A stretch of 64,000 nt of DNA from Acidobacteriota bacterium (GTDB lineage Bacteria; Acidobacteriota; Blastocatellia; Pyrinomonadales; Pyrinomonadaceae), in NCBI GenBank assembly GCA_025463135.1, contig JAOAPY010000013.1, positions 230,044 through 294,043 of the forward strand, in the 5' to 3' direction. The translations under genes were made by a program, and so were the position numbers. Of the stretch, positions 8,382-19,738 are shown in pieces. The notes beneath the pieces are model-generated. The model was not told the origin of the DNA, searched no databases, and saw only the letters and a program-made list of their open reading frames with translations. Positions within the stretch are counted from its first letter, which is position 1. Every line of letters starts with the position of its first letter.

Positions 8382-8852
8382 GTGAACACAATGACTCTTC
8401 TCTTCGCCTTTCTAATTGGTTTCTTGGCCGGGCTGCGCTCGCTGACGGCCCCGGCGGTGACAGCCTGGGCGGTGCACCTGGGCTGGCTCAAATCAGAGCA
8501 CCCGCTTTCTTTGATTGGCTCACTCCCCGCCGTCATAATTCTCACGCTGGCCGCGTGTGTGGAACTGGTAATCGATAAGCTCCCCAACACACCGAGCCGT
8601 ACTTCTCTCCCCGGCCTGTTGGCGCGCATCGTGACCGGTGGAGTAACGGGCGTTTATGTTTCCGTCAGTGGCGGGCATGGAGCATTGGTGGGCGCCGGGC
8701 TCGGGGCCGCCGGAGGCGTGGTGGGTTGTTTCGCGGGCCACGAGGCGCGGACAAGGCTGGTTAATGCGATTGGGACGCGGGACACCTACGTGGCTGTAGT
8801 TGAAGATCTGATAACCGTCGGCGGATGTCTGTGGATCGTCACGCGCTACTGA
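8382..8852 (+). CDS. DUF4126 family membrane protein
   Basis: A 156-residue hydrophobic protein with about four membrane segments: LLFAFLIGFLAGLRSLTAP, a central AVIILTLAACVELVIDKLP, a glycine-rich ALVGAGLGAAGGVVGC segment and a C-terminal ITVGGCLWIV. The repeated G.L.G pattern is characteristic of DUF4126. GTG at 8382 is favoured over ATG at 8391, because AAAGG at 8365-8369 is then at normal spacing. It is followed 35 bp later by another small membrane protein, probably co-transcribed. Function unknown. Confidence 0.75.
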   Translation: MNTMTLLFAFLIGFLAGLRSLTAPAVTAWAVHLGWLKSEHPLSLIGSLPAVIILTLAACVELVIDKLPNTPSRTSLPGLLARIVTGGVTGVYVSVSGGHGALVGAGLGAAGGVVGCFAGHEARTRLVNAIGTRDTYVAVVEDLITVGGCLWIVTRY

Positions 8853-8887
8853 TTTTCACTTCAAGTACAGAGGAAGGATTTAGCAGC

Positions 8888-9367
8888 ATGGACACATTCA
8901 CTATTGTGCACGTCATCATAAGCTTGATCGGGATCGGCTCCGGATTGATTGTCCTGTTCGGAATGCTTGGCGGGAAACGACTCGACGGTTGGACCGCGCT
9001 GTTTCTCGTAACCACGGTGGCAACAAGCGTGACCGGTTTCTTCTTTCCGTTCCACGGTTTTACGCCGGCCATTGCGGTCGGCATCATTTCATTATTGGTG
9101 TTGGCGGTTGCCGTCGTCGCGCGCTACGCTCGCCATCTTCTTGGCGCCTGGCGCTGGATTTACGTGGTCACCGCCATGGTGGCCCTTTATCTCAATGTCT
9201 TTGTGTTGATAGTTCAGTCCTTCCAGAAGGTGCCCGCCCTGAAAGCGTTGGCCCCAACCCAGTCCGAGCCGCCATTCTTAATCGCGCAAGTTCTGGCCCT
9301 GGTGCTTTTCATCATTCTCACCATTGTGGCCGCGATTAAGTTCCGTATCGAGCCGGTTCCTAAGTAG
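8888..9367 (+). CDS. Small integral membrane protein of unknown function
   Basis: A 159-residue protein with four to five predicted transmembrane segments (IVHVIISLIGIGSGLIVLFG, TALFLVTTVATSVTGFFF, AVGIISLLVLAVAVVARY, WIYVVTAMVALYLNVFVLIV, IAQVLALVLFIILTIVAA). The ATG at 8888 follows AGGAAGGA at 8871-8878; longer starts overlap the upstream gene. It lies directly behind the DUF4126 gene. Its 3' end overlaps the convergent PQQ-protein gene by 8 bp. No enzyme motif is visible. Confidence 0.75.
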   Translation: MDTFTIVHVIISLIGIGSGLIVLFGMLGGKRLDGWTALFLVTTVATSVTGFFFPFHGFTPAIAVGIISLLVLAVAVVARYARHLLGAWRWIYVVTAMVALYLNVFVLIVQSFQKVPALKALAPTQSEPPFLIAQVLALVLFIILTIVAAIKFRIEPVPK

Positions 9368-10859
9368 CGCCATTACCGAAACAGTACAACGCGCTTCGAG
9401 TTCTGATGTAAATTCGCCCGTCGGCAATCGCCGGCGTCGCAAAGCATTCATCATCCAACTCGTTCACCGCGAGTACTTCCCAGTCGCCGGTCGCCTTCAC
9501 CACCGAGACGGCGCCAGCCTCGCCAATCAGATAAACCTTGTCATCGGCGGCCACCGGCGACGAAAAATACTTGTCGATCGCACCACGCAGACGTCCCTGC
9601 TTGATCACCTTGCCGGTTAACGGATCAAACGAGATCAGGATCCCGCTATCGTTGATCATGTACAGCACCCCTTTGTAAAGCAGGGTGGATGGCACCTGGG
9701 GAACCGGTTTCTGGTAGCGCCAACGGATTGCCGTCGCAGTTTGATCGCCCTGCCCCCCGAGCTTGATTGCGAGCAAACCATTCTCTGAGGCCATCATCGC
9801 GCGAAAGACTTCCCAATCCCTGGCGTCTAACTTGTCATCGCGGTTTGTATCAAAGGCTTCAAAGGCATCACCCAACATCTTGTCCATTGGATCGGCGCCG
9901 GAGAGTTCTGATTTGGCAATCTGTTGGTCGCCGTTCTTGTCATACCTGGCCAGTCCCTCGGCGAAGGAAATAGTTGAAACCTGCTTTCCGGGTTGATTGG
10001 TGGGAAAGCCCCAGCCGTTGATGTACAGGTATTCCGCATCGTGGCTGGCGATCGATTTCATTTCGCAAGCCAGACCGCGCACCCACCAAACTCTTTTGCC
10101 GTCTTCGACCGAATAGGCCGAAAGTTGAAAGGACTCGGGCACGACGATCTGCTTTGGACCATGGCTGGGTTGATAAATGATCGGGGTTGAGTAACCTGAG
10201 ATGACTACGGGCCGATCGACTTTCCAGCGCACACGTCCGCTGTTCTTGTCGACGGCAATCAGGTATGAGCTGGGGCTGTCCTGGTCGATAGGCAGGACTA
10301 CTTTGTCATCAACCAGGATTGGAGAGGCGCCGAAGCCATAGAACATATTGAATGGTCCGAGGGGAAGCCGCCACCTCTCTTTACCGGCGCCGTCATAAGA
10401 AACAAGGCCGAACTCCTGGAAGAAGACGTAGACGTTCGAACCGTCCGTGACAGGGCTGGGCGAGGCCGGCCCGTTAACGAGCTGCAGACGGCCGCCATGC
10501 ACACGCGGCACTTCTCTTTGCCAGAGAATCTTTCCTGTCGGGCGATCGAGACAGATAACCAGGAGCTTATAATTTTCCTTTTCCTTTCCGTGCGCAGTGA
10601 TGAAAATGCGATCGCGTGTCAGCACCGGCGAAGAATGCCCGGGTGGAAGTTCCGTCTTCCACATTACGTTCTGTTTGGGTCCAAAGTTGACAGGCAGACC
10701 GCTGGTTGCCGAAACGCCGCTGCCGTTTGGCCCGCGAAATTGTGACCACTCTTCAGCGGTGGCCACGTTTGAAACCCTAGAACCAGCGACAGAAAGATTT
10801 GTCAGCGCCATCAAGGCAATGAGCAGGGTAACCATTACAATGATGAACCTCGATGTCAT
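9360..10859 (-). CDS. Secreted PQQ-like beta-propeller protein with internal EF-hands
   Basis: A 499-residue exported protein: a signal peptide (SRFIIVMVTLLIALMALTNL), then EEWSQFRGPNGSG and repeated propeller blades such as GKILWQREVPR, GRVRWKVDRPV and GKRVWWVRG, typical of PQQ-binding-like/BamB-type folds. Between blades lie two EF-hand loops, DKNGDQQIAKSE and DTNRDDKLDARD, which should bind calcium. The start is set at 10859, with an AGGA ribosome site just upstream, rather than 17 codons earlier. Such proteins are common in acidobacteria and planctomycetes with unknown roles. It appears monocistronic. Confidence 0.8.
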   Translation of the reverse strand: MTSRFIIVMVTLLIALMALTNLSVAGSRVSNVATAEEWSQFRGPNGSGVSATSGLPVNFGPKQNVMWKTELPPGHSSPVLTRDRIFITAHGKEKENYKLLVICLDRPTGKILWQREVPRVHGGRLQLVNGPASPSPVTDGSNVYVFFQEFGLVSYDGAGKERWRLPLGPFNMFYGFGASPILVDDKVVLPIDQDSPSSYLIAVDKNSGRVRWKVDRPVVISGYSTPIIYQPSHGPKQIVVPESFQLSAYSVEDGKRVWWVRGLACEMKSIASHDAEYLYINGWGFPTNQPGKQVSTISFAEGLARYDKNGDQQIAKSELSGADPMDKMLGDAFEAFDTNRDDKLDARDWEVFRAMMASENGLLAIKLGGQGDQTATAIRWRYQKPVPQVPSTLLYKGVLYMINDSGILISFDPLTGKVIKQGRLRGAIDKYFSSPVAADDKVYLIGEAGAVSVVKATGDWEVLAVNELDDECFATPAIADGRIYIRTRSALYCFGNGAT

Positions 10860-11010
10860 CCTGCGTGAATAAAGATTTTTTCTAAACACGGCACCAGTCC
10901 TGACGAGCAAGGTGGCAAAGCGGCGCGATTCTAATTGATGGAAAGTAAAAAGGAAACTTCGCTGTCAAAGCTGTCGAGGTCGCGTCCGGATCGACGCTGA
11001 ACATGTTTGA

Positions 11011-11266
11011 GCCTGCGGAGCAGGCGTCAGCATAAAGCCTGGGGTTAAGCGTAGCGGAACCCCAGGTTACGAGGCAATAATGAGATCAGCCTGCAAGGCG
11101 GGCGACGGCCGACGGGAGAACAAAATGCCTGACTCGTACACAAACCTTCTCTATCACATTGTCTTTCCGGCAAAGGATCGTCGCCCGCCTTCGCGGGCTC
11201 AGAAATGTTGCTGAGCCTTCCTGGGGCCCACGCCCCAGGCTTTATGCTATCGTCCGCTCCGCGGAC
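11011..11266. repeat. Symmetric REP hairpin cluster around a RAYT fragment
   Basis: Six hairpins are arranged as mirror images. On the left are GCCTGC-gga-GCAGGC (11011-11025), CCTGGGG..CCCCAGG (11038-11066) and gcctgc-aag-gcgggc (about 11090-11105). On the right are GCCCGC-cttc-GCGGGC (11183-11198), CCTGGGG..CCCCAGG (11220-11239) and GTCCGC-tcc-GCGGAC (11252-11266). The spacer CATAAAGCCTGG appears inverted on the right. This is the layout expected for REP sequences flanking their RAYT transposase gene. Confidence 0.8.
11125..11190 (+). pseudogene. N-terminal remnant of a REP-associated tyrosine transposase (RAYT)
   Basis: ATG at 11125, with a GGGAG ribosome site just upstream, opens MPDSYTNLLYHIVFPAKDRR, the conserved N terminus of IS200-like/RAYT (Y1 transposase) proteins. 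Homology stops after about 22 residues where a REP hairpin begins (11183), and the frame closes at 11212. The catalytic HUH and tyrosine regions are gone, so it cannot transpose. Its position between inverted REP hairpins supports the identification. Confidence 0.8.
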
Positions 11267-11276
11267 TAAGAGATCG

Positions 11277-11456
11277 ATGGCTAAGTCAAAACGCAATATT
11301 GACATGGAAATTCTTGAAGGCATTCGCGAAATCAAGCGCGGAGAGCATGGTCGGGTGATTAATGTACCGTCCGTCAGCGCCGTGCCTGAGAGCGAAGTTC
11401 CTCCAGCCCAATGTCCTACTCTTGCATCTGCCCGGTCGAAACAAAGCGCCATCGCT
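11277..11456 (+). pseudogene. Truncated HTH antitoxin-like fragment
   Basis: ATG at 11277 opens a 59-residue frame. Its first ~30 residues (MAKSKRNIDMEILEGIREIK, then GEHGRVINVP) resemble the N-terminal part of small HigA/NadS-type helix-turn-helix antitoxins. The expected HTH (SQ..FA..LGVS) is missing, and the frame runs into the end of the convergent gene. It is therefore read as a relic left beside the REP cluster. The resemblance is from memory of the family. Confidence 0.35.
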
Positions 11457-12195
11457 TAGCCTTACGGCAATTCGCGCTGTAGTTGTCTTGCCGCACCTTC
11501 GGCATCTTGCCGGGTGCAGCGTTGGCAATTGAGAGCACGGATGCCTTCGACGAACTACCCGGTATTTCCGAAGCACAAGAGTCCTCGGTGACCGTGCCAA
11601 AATCCTGAATGACTCGCATGCGTCCGTTGGGAAAATCGAGCAGGGCTGCCAACTCGGTGAGTGTGCCCTGGTTCATGTCGCCGGTTGCCATTAACAGTTC
11701 GTCCATGCCGTCGCTGTTAAGGTCGGTCTTGCGAATGATGCTGCCCCTGAAATCCACGTCCACATCCGCCACAAGTCGTTGGCCCGCGAAGATAGCTACT
11801 CGCTTGGTTCCAAAGTTTTCGGCATGAGACGCATTGCACTCGCTGACGGAAATGACGTAGGCAGTCTGTAGCTGTCCCGTCGCCGTAAAACTCCCGCTTG
11901 CCATATCGACAATCGACGGAACAATTTGGCCCGCGTTGCGCGCGGCCTTTAACGGATCTGCGCTGTTGCCGCTTTCGAGCCGTGAACCGCATTTACTCTC
12001 GTCAGTTAGATACCTCCGAAAGACTTTCGACAGTACCATCCTCTGGGTCGCCATGGGGATTCGTGGCGAAGCAATTTTTCGGTCGTTCCTGAAATCGAAG
12101 AGGACTGCTTTCGCTGCCGGTGGAGTTTGTTTTTGGGCCAAGAGCTCGACAGGTGAAAGTGCAAACACGACGAGAATCAAAAGCTTTGTTTTCAT
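11416..12195 (-). CDS. Secreted hypothetical protein with FG-GAP/VCBS-like segment
   Basis: A 259-residue exported protein. The ATG at 12195 starts a signal peptide (MKTKLLILVVFALSPVELLA); upstream codons in frame are unlikely to be used. The mature part contains conserved-looking cysteines (SKCGSR, SECNAS, EDSCAS, SANCRK) and DLNSDGMDELLMATGD, which resembles the calcium-binding turn of FG-GAP/VCBS repeats. No enzymatic motif is seen. It appears to be a lone gene and its 3' end overlaps the antitoxin-like relic. Confidence 0.65.
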   Translation of the reverse strand: MKTKLLILVVFALSPVELLAQKQTPPAAKAVLFDFRNDRKIASPRIPMATQRMVLSKVFRRYLTDESKCGSRLESGNSADPLKAARNAGQIVPSIVDMASGSFTATGQLQTAYVISVSECNASHAENFGTKRVAIFAGQRLVADVDVDFRGSIIRKTDLNSDGMDELLMATGDMNQGTLTELAALLDFPNGRMRVIQDFGTVTEDSCASEIPGSSSKASVLSIANAAPGKMPKVRQDNYSANCRKAKRWRFVSTGQMQE

Positions 12196-12452
12196 TTTGA
12201 TAGGGATCCTGTGTATGAATTTTTTCGAGATTGTGAACCTGTCGGCCGGCAAAGACAAGCATAATAGTTTTAGGAAAGCTCTCAGGCGCAACTGCGACAA
12301 TTTGTTCTTGCTCCGGAGGAGCGAAATATTTATAGCAACGAGCGATCTAAAAATATTGTTTTTATCATTGTTCCCTCGTTCTCATCCTCTTGCGCGCAAC
12401 CCGTTCGTCCTGGACGGTTAACACCGCTGATAAGATATAGTGAAAGAATCGC

Positions 12453-12484
12453 TTGACCCTGGAATTAGTTCCACCCTTTACAAT
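12453..12484 (+). promoter_or_regulatory. MerR-type promoter with 20-bp spacer and dyad
   Basis: A -35 box TTGACC (12453-12458) and a -10 box TACAAT (12479-12484) are 20 bp apart, longer than the usual 17. A dyad TGGAA-ttag-TTCCA (12460-12473) sits inside the spacer. An overlong spacer with an operator dyad is the hallmark of promoters untwisted by MerR-family activators, and a MerR gene starts 16 bp downstream. The very short leader is odd: the GGAG ribosome site would lie almost at the transcript start. Confidence 0.6.
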
Positions 12485-12500
12485 CTTTGGAGTGACTGGC

Positions 12501-13001
12501 ATGAGTTCCGAAAAGAGTTTCTATAGTTCAGGCGAATTGGCTGAACTGGCGGGCCTTAGTACTGACACACTGCGCCACTACGAACGCAAAGGCGTGTTGG
12601 CTCGCCCGCTTCGCAAAGCTAATGATTATCGTCAATACCCGGCGTCTGCGCTGCAGCGGGTAAGACTCATTCGCCGCGCGATTGCGGTTGGCTTTACGTT
12701 GGACGAATTGGCTTCAGTGTTGAAGGTTCGTGACAGTGGCGGCGCGCCATGCATGGAGGTTCGCGCATTAGCTGAGGCCAAACTCTCAGACATCGAAACT
12801 CGATTGCGTGAAATGTCTGAACTGCGCAAGGAATTGCGAGCTGTTCTTAAAGACTGGGACACACGGCTGGAGCAGCGAGCCCCAGGCCAACGCGCACATC
12901 TGCTGGAATCGCTCAATGCCGGTCGCAATGGAGGGCTTGGCAATCGGCGCCAAGGCTCAGTCAACCTGGCCAAAAAGAAAAGGGAGATGAGATCAAAATG
13001 A
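12501..13001 (+). CDS. MerR-family transcriptional regulator
   Basis: A 166-residue regulator. The N-terminal winged HTH is YSSGELAELAGLSTDTLRHY with ERKGVLARP and NDYRQYP, followed by a long dimerization helix (EVRALAEAKLSDIETRLREM). A single cysteine stands at GGAPCMEV, the place where metal-sensing MerR proteins carry their first ligand, but a CxxC-type C-terminal metal loop is not evident. The ATG at 12501 follows GGAG. The stop overlaps the next gene (ATGA), so both are co-translated. Probable autoregulation comes from the overlapping MerR-type promoter. A metal or redox signal is inferred from the adjacent efflux operon. Confidence 0.85.
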   Translation: MSSEKSFYSSGELAELAGLSTDTLRHYERKGVLARPLRKANDYRQYPASALQRVRLIRRAIAVGFTLDELASVLKVRDSGGAPCMEVRALAEAKLSDIETRLREMSELRKELRAVLKDWDTRLEQRAPGQRAHLLESLNAGRNGGLGNRRQGSVNLAKKKREMRSK

Positions 13002-13537
13002 AAGTTCAACGTGCTCTTACTATCGCAATTGGAACAATGACTGTAGGTTTGGCAGTTTTCATCGCTAACGCTCAACAGCAGGAAAAGAAATCACCGTCTG
13101 CTCAACCGATGTCCGGCATGAGTGACATGCACGACGAGAAGATGAACGAACGGGGCGATCACGTGATGGGCTTTGACCACACGAAAACGACGCACCATTT
13201 TCGGTTGCTCTCAGACGGCGGAGCCATCGAAGTTGGCGCTAATTCTTCGCAAGATACAGAAAGCCGCGATCAAATCAGAATGCATTTGGGCCACATCGCA
13301 AAAATGTTCGCCGCTGGTAACTTTAAAGCGCCCATGTTGATCCACGATCAGGTTCCGCCAGGCGTACCGACGATGCAAAGGCTAAAGAGTGATATCCAAT
13401 ACAAGTTCGAGGAGACCGAACAAGGCGCGCGGATTCGGATATCTACCAATAGCCCTGAAGCCTTGCAGGCAGTTTATGACTTCCTGCGATTTCAGATTAA
13501 GGAACACAAAACCGGAGACGCTTTGGAAGTTGGCTGA
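12998..13537 (+). CDS. Periplasmic His/Met-rich hypothetical protein
   Basis: A 179-residue exported protein with signal peptide VQRALTIAIGTMTVGLAVFIANA. The mature N terminus is rich in Met, His and Asp (PMSGMSDMHDEKMNERGDHV, then GFDHTKTTHHF), suggestive of soft-metal binding. The C-terminal part (RISTNSPEALQAVYDFLRFQ) is conserved-looking and compact. It is translationally coupled to the MerR gene, so expression probably responds to the same signal. I recall close relatives annotated only as hypothetical proteins next to copper resistance genes. No enzyme activity is claimed. Confidence 0.7.
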   Translation: MKVQRALTIAIGTMTVGLAVFIANAQQQEKKSPSAQPMSGMSDMHDEKMNERGDHVMGFDHTKTTHHFRLLSDGGAIEVGANSSQDTESRDQIRMHLGHIAKMFAAGNFKAPMLIHDQVPPGVPTMQRLKSDIQYKFEETEQGARIRISTNSPEALQAVYDFLRFQIKEHKTGDALEVG

Positions 13538-13611
13538 TAATTTTGAAAGACTTTGCCACCGGAACAGGACCTGGAAGTCTCGCTCGACTCTTCAATTCGT
13601 GGGACTTTGGT

Positions 13612-13690
13612 GTCCGATAAGCTTTATTAGAGTGTCGTATCGCCGCGACAAACTAAAGTTTGTCGGACATTTGCCGCGACACTGACTCAC
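13612..13690. repeat. Dispersed repeat with GACAAACT/AGTTTGTC core, copy 1
   Basis: The segment carries gtccgataagctt, then cgccgcgacaaactaaagtt, then cggacatttgccgcgacac. It matches the reverse complement of 18096-18193 over most of its length. The two copies lie in opposite orientation on either side of the first genes of the efflux operon. Confidence 0.75.
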
Positions 13691-13739
13691 TACAAGTTGT
13701 GCAGCATTTAGGTGTTGCCAATAAAGGGGACGGTTCGAA

Positions 13740-13878
13740 GGCAATGAGGTCAGTACCACCTGCGGTAGCGGGTGGGTTGTCGTTGGAGCAGCAATAACGC
13801 CGAGAGGATCTGGTTTGACCAGCGATCTTGTCCGGGAGCAGACCCACCCGCTACCGCAAGTGTACTGACCTCATTGCC
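13740..13878. repeat. MITE-like element with ~35-bp terminal inverted repeats
   Basis: Ends ggcaatgaggtcagtac and gtactgacctcattgcc are perfect complements, and the stems continue through GCGGTAGCGGGTGGGT and ACCCACCCGCTACCGC. The centre (cgccgagaggatctgg, gcgatcttgt) is shared with the element at 24117-24250. The total is 139 bp and noncoding. A transposase for it is not visible. Confidence 0.85.
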
Positions 13879-13962
13879 TCGCAGTGACTCGCCGGGCAGT
13901 CCTTTCTTTCTCAGCAACACGCTAACGGAGCACTACTCCACTACACTGCACTACAGCATTCC

Positions 13963-13991
13963 TTGACAAGGTGGGAGGGCTTCCATAGATT
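13963..13991 (+). promoter_or_regulatory. Sigma-70-type promoter of the efflux operon
   Basis: TTGACA (13963-13968) and TAGATT (13986-13991) are separated by 17 bp, a near-consensus pair. The first start codon follows only 10 bp after the -10 box, so the transcript would be nearly leaderless. A small dyad ccttg-a-caagg overlaps the -35 box and could be an operator. Confidence 0.55.
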
Positions 13992-14000
13992 GGTTAAGGC

Positions 14001-14393
14001 ATGGTAATCCGTTTAGCATCACTTGCGCTGATCCTGGTAATTGGGAGTAGCGTCTTCGCTGGCAGTCCTCTGCATTCCAATGAAAAGGAGTGCAGCATGC
14101 CCGAGATGGCTGGTATGGATTGCTGTAAGAAGGCAGTTCAAGCCGCGAACCTGACGCGAGAGATTTCGACCGCACGTTTGTGCTGTGCCCTCATTTGTTC
14201 GCACAATGGAACCACAGGTTCGACCGGAACCAAACTACCGCGCCCGTCTACAAGCCAATCGTTTGCAATTCATCAGTCGTCTATCCAACCCACAGATTTA
14301 TCACTGCAGTTACCCCTTCGTTCAAGGTGGCCAGATACCGCCCCTCCATATTCCAATCCCGCTTATATTCGACACCTCGCTCTTCTGATCTAG
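14001..14393 (+). CDS. Small secreted Cys-rich protein at head of metal efflux operon
   Basis: A 130-residue protein with signal peptide MVIRLASLALILVIGSSVFA. The mature N-terminal half contains CSMPEMAGMDCCKKA and ARLCCALICS, six cysteines together with methionines, fitting soft-metal binding. The C-terminal half is low-complexity and proline/serine rich. It lies upstream of and in line with the YtkA-like, CusA, TolC and CusB genes. A role as periplasmic metal trap or sensor is inferred only from composition and position. Confidence 0.6.
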   Translation: MVIRLASLALILVIGSSVFAGSPLHSNEKECSMPEMAGMDCCKKAVQAANLTREISTARLCCALICSHNGTTGSTGTKLPRPSTSQSFAIHQSSIQPTDLSLQLPLRSRWPDTAPPYSNPAYIRHLALLI

Positions 14394-14504
14394 AGAACCC
14401 AGGGCAGTAGTGTGTCTTCTCGTCGCTGTTCGTTGGTTAGGACAGCGGGGTTACGCGTCTGTGTATTCAGACGCATTGTCTCTGATGAAGAAAGGTCGAA
14501 TGTT

Positions 14505-14924
14505 ATGTCCAAATTCATTCTCGCGTTTTGTCTTCTCACACTTTTGTTACTCATCGCCTGTGGTTCCAAGTCAGCCACGGTTGACGCTGGCAAGGTTATC
14601 AAGAGTGCGCCGATCGGAAATCTAACCGTCGCACTGTCGAATTCTTCCGGGCAGATCAAACATGGCGGTGATCAGTTCTTCATAACGTTCAAAGATTCCT
14701 CGGGCAAGCCGGTGGATGTCGGCGCCGCTGCGCTAACATTTCACATGCCGCAGATGGCCTCGATGGCCGCTATGAACGATTCTGCCACGCTCACGACCAC
14801 GGATACGCCGGGAGTCTATCGTGCCAAGGCCAACGTTGAGACGGCCGGCGAGTGGCAGGTCCAAGTATCTTTTGAAGGGCCCGCAGGAAAAGGGCAGACC
14901 TCTTTCTCAGTAACAGCACAATAG
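14505..14924 (+). CDS. YtkA/FixH-like lipoprotein
   Basis: A 139-residue lipoprotein: LLTLLLLIACGS is a lipobox with the acylated Cys at about residue 19. The mature part has the YtkA-like immunoglobulin fold pattern: GDQFFITFKDSSGKPV, FHMPQMASM and GVYRAKANVETAGEWQVQV. The Met-rich FHMPQMASMAAM loop is typical of YtkA-like proteins near copper systems. The ATG at 14505 is chosen because it begins the signal sequence. It is 48 bp before the pump gene, in the same operon. Confidence 0.75.
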   Translation: MSKFILAFCLLTLLLLIACGSKSATVDAGKVIKSAPIGNLTVALSNSSGQIKHGGDQFFITFKDSSGKPVDVGAAALTFHMPQMASMAAMNDSATLTTTDTPGVYRAKANVETAGEWQVQVSFEGPAGKGQTSFSVTAQ

Positions 14925-14972
14925 TTTCTGAGTTAGACCGCGGGACAGCGGCGGTCTGAGGAGAATACTGCC

Positions 14973-18137
<3,165 letters not shown>

Positions 18138-18301
18138 TCGCGGCGTTACGACAAGCTAAAAAAGCTTATCGGACATCAAACTGACCCACTACCGAAGCGA
18201 CGGTGCGGAGATGAGCGAAGAATTCAGAAACGAGACAAGCGGGAAAACGTCAGACGGAGATCGCGTATCCCTGACTGACACTGAGAAAGAGGGTGGTATT
18301 C

Positions 18302-19738
18302 ATGAATAGACTCCGGATTTCGCGCGTCATTATGGTCGGCACTTTAGCATTGGCGCAGGTTAGCGTTAGTGCTGCTTCAGTGTCGGCTCAATCATCACTA
18401 CACAACGGAGTGGCAATCACAACCCCGCCTGAAAGTAGCCTCTCTGTGAATGTTAGTCTGCCGTTGGTCCCAGCAGCAGCGGTAACGAAGTATGCGGACC
18501 TGCAGACAGGCATGACTATAGATCAGGCCGTCGCCTATGCGCTCGAACATAACGGAGAATTGCTGGCGTCGCGGAAAGAGATCGACGCCGCTAGCGCACT
18601 CGTCAGGCAGGCGGGGCTCCGAGCTAATCCGAAAGTTGACGCAAGTGTTTCGAAGACGATCACCGGTACGGACAACAATATTACTCTCAACGGGATGCTT
18701 CCATTGGAACTCGGCGGCCGTCGTCCAGCCCGGATCATAGTCGCTGAACGCGAACTCGAAATGCGGCGGCAAGACGTTGCCAATCGAGAGCGAATGCTCG
18801 CAGCCGATGTGCGCGCCAAATTCGGCGAAGCCCTGGCGGCCATTCTCAAGCTCGGGCTCGATGAGGACCTGATTGCTACAAGCCAGCGCAACTATAACCT
18901 GGTTGCCGCCCGGGTGACTGAAGGTGGCACCGCTCCCTTAGAACGGAACATGGTGTTGGTTGAACTCAATCGTCTGCGTTCGACGCGCGAAATCGCTGAA
19001 GGCAAAGCTCAAATAGAAATGCTGGAATTGCAAAACCTTATCGGCATGAGTCCGGAAGAGCCGCTTCGTCTGCGCGGAGACTTCAACGATGTGATTGCTC
19101 CACTGCCACCGCTTACAACTTCCGTCGATCTTGCATTCTTATATCGCCCGGATCTGAAATTGGCGAAAGCCGCCGAGAGTTTCGCCGTAGCTCGCATCGA
19201 GCAGGCGCGCGCTGGCGGAAGGTTAGATGCAAGCTTAACGGCGGGTTACCAGCGAATGAATTCCAGTTACCCGCTAAATGGGATCAACGATGCGGGACAA
19301 CTAAATCCGATTCGGAGCACGTTTCACTATTTCACGGTGGGCGTGTCTCTTGACCTGCCGGTGCGGAACAAGAACCAGGGAACAATCGAAGCGGCTGTCG
19401 CAGAAGCCGAAGGGGCAAAGCGCCGGAGAGAGTATCTCGAGCTAACGGTGCGGCGGGAAGTAGCGTCAGCGTATGCGCTATACAACAGCACCGCACGCGC
19501 GGCAGAGATCTTCCGCGTGGGAGTCAAGGACCAGGCCAACGCTAATCTCGATGTGGTTAGGCAGACGTACGAGCTTGGCTCAAAGACTCTGATTGACTTT
19601 CTCGGAGAGCAACGACGCTTTATCGAGTTACAGAACGGATACATTGACGCGCTGCTCGATACCCACAAGGCGCGTGTAGAGATTGAACGCGCTGTTGGTT
19701 CGCCGACCCCAGCCAGACAGCAGGTGACACAAAGATGA
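18302..19738 (+). CDS. TolC-family outer-membrane efflux protein (CusC/CzcC role)
   Basis: A 478-residue exported protein of the outer membrane efflux family. The signal peptide is SRVIMVGTLALAQVSVSAAS. The first OEP repeat begins MTIDQAVAYALEHNGELLAS and the second around ATLTTSVDLAFLYRPDLKLAK-like sequence (PLPPLTTSVDLAFLYRPDLK), each forming the helical tunnel. The start at ATG 18302 follows AGAGGGTGG. Its stop overlaps the adaptor gene (ATGA), giving translational coupling. It should form the outer-membrane channel for the RND pump. Confidence 0.88.
   Translation: MNRLRISRVIMVGTLALAQVSVSAASVSAQSSLHNGVAITTPPESSLSVNVSLPLVPAAAVTKYADLQTGMTIDQAVAYALEHNGELLASRKEIDAASALVRQAGLRANPKVDASVSKTITGTDNNITLNGMLPLELGGRRPARIIVAERELEMRRQDVANRERMLAADVRAKFGEALAAILKLGLDEDLIATSQRNYNLVAARVTEGGTAPLERNMVLVELNRLRSTREIAEGKAQIEMLELQNLIGMSPEEPLRLRGDFNDVIAPLPPLTTSVDLAFLYRPDLKLAKAAESFAVARIEQARAGGRLDASLTAGYQRMNSSYPLNGINDAGQLNPIRSTFHYFTVGVSLDLPVRNKNQGTIEAAVAEAEGAKRRREYLELTVRREVASAYALYNSTARAAEIFRVGVKDQANANLDVVRQTYELGSKTLIDFLGEQRRFIELQNGYIDALLDTHKARVEIERAVGSPTPARQQVTQR

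Noticed and set aside
8147..8629. 160-codon minus-strand frame
   Set aside because: It runs antisense through the DUF4126 gene and lacks any recognisable domain.
13986..14001. MerR-type operator at the efflux promoter
   Set aside because: The spacer is 17 bp, not 19-20, so the promoter does not have the MerR geometry even though a small dyad overlaps the -35 box.
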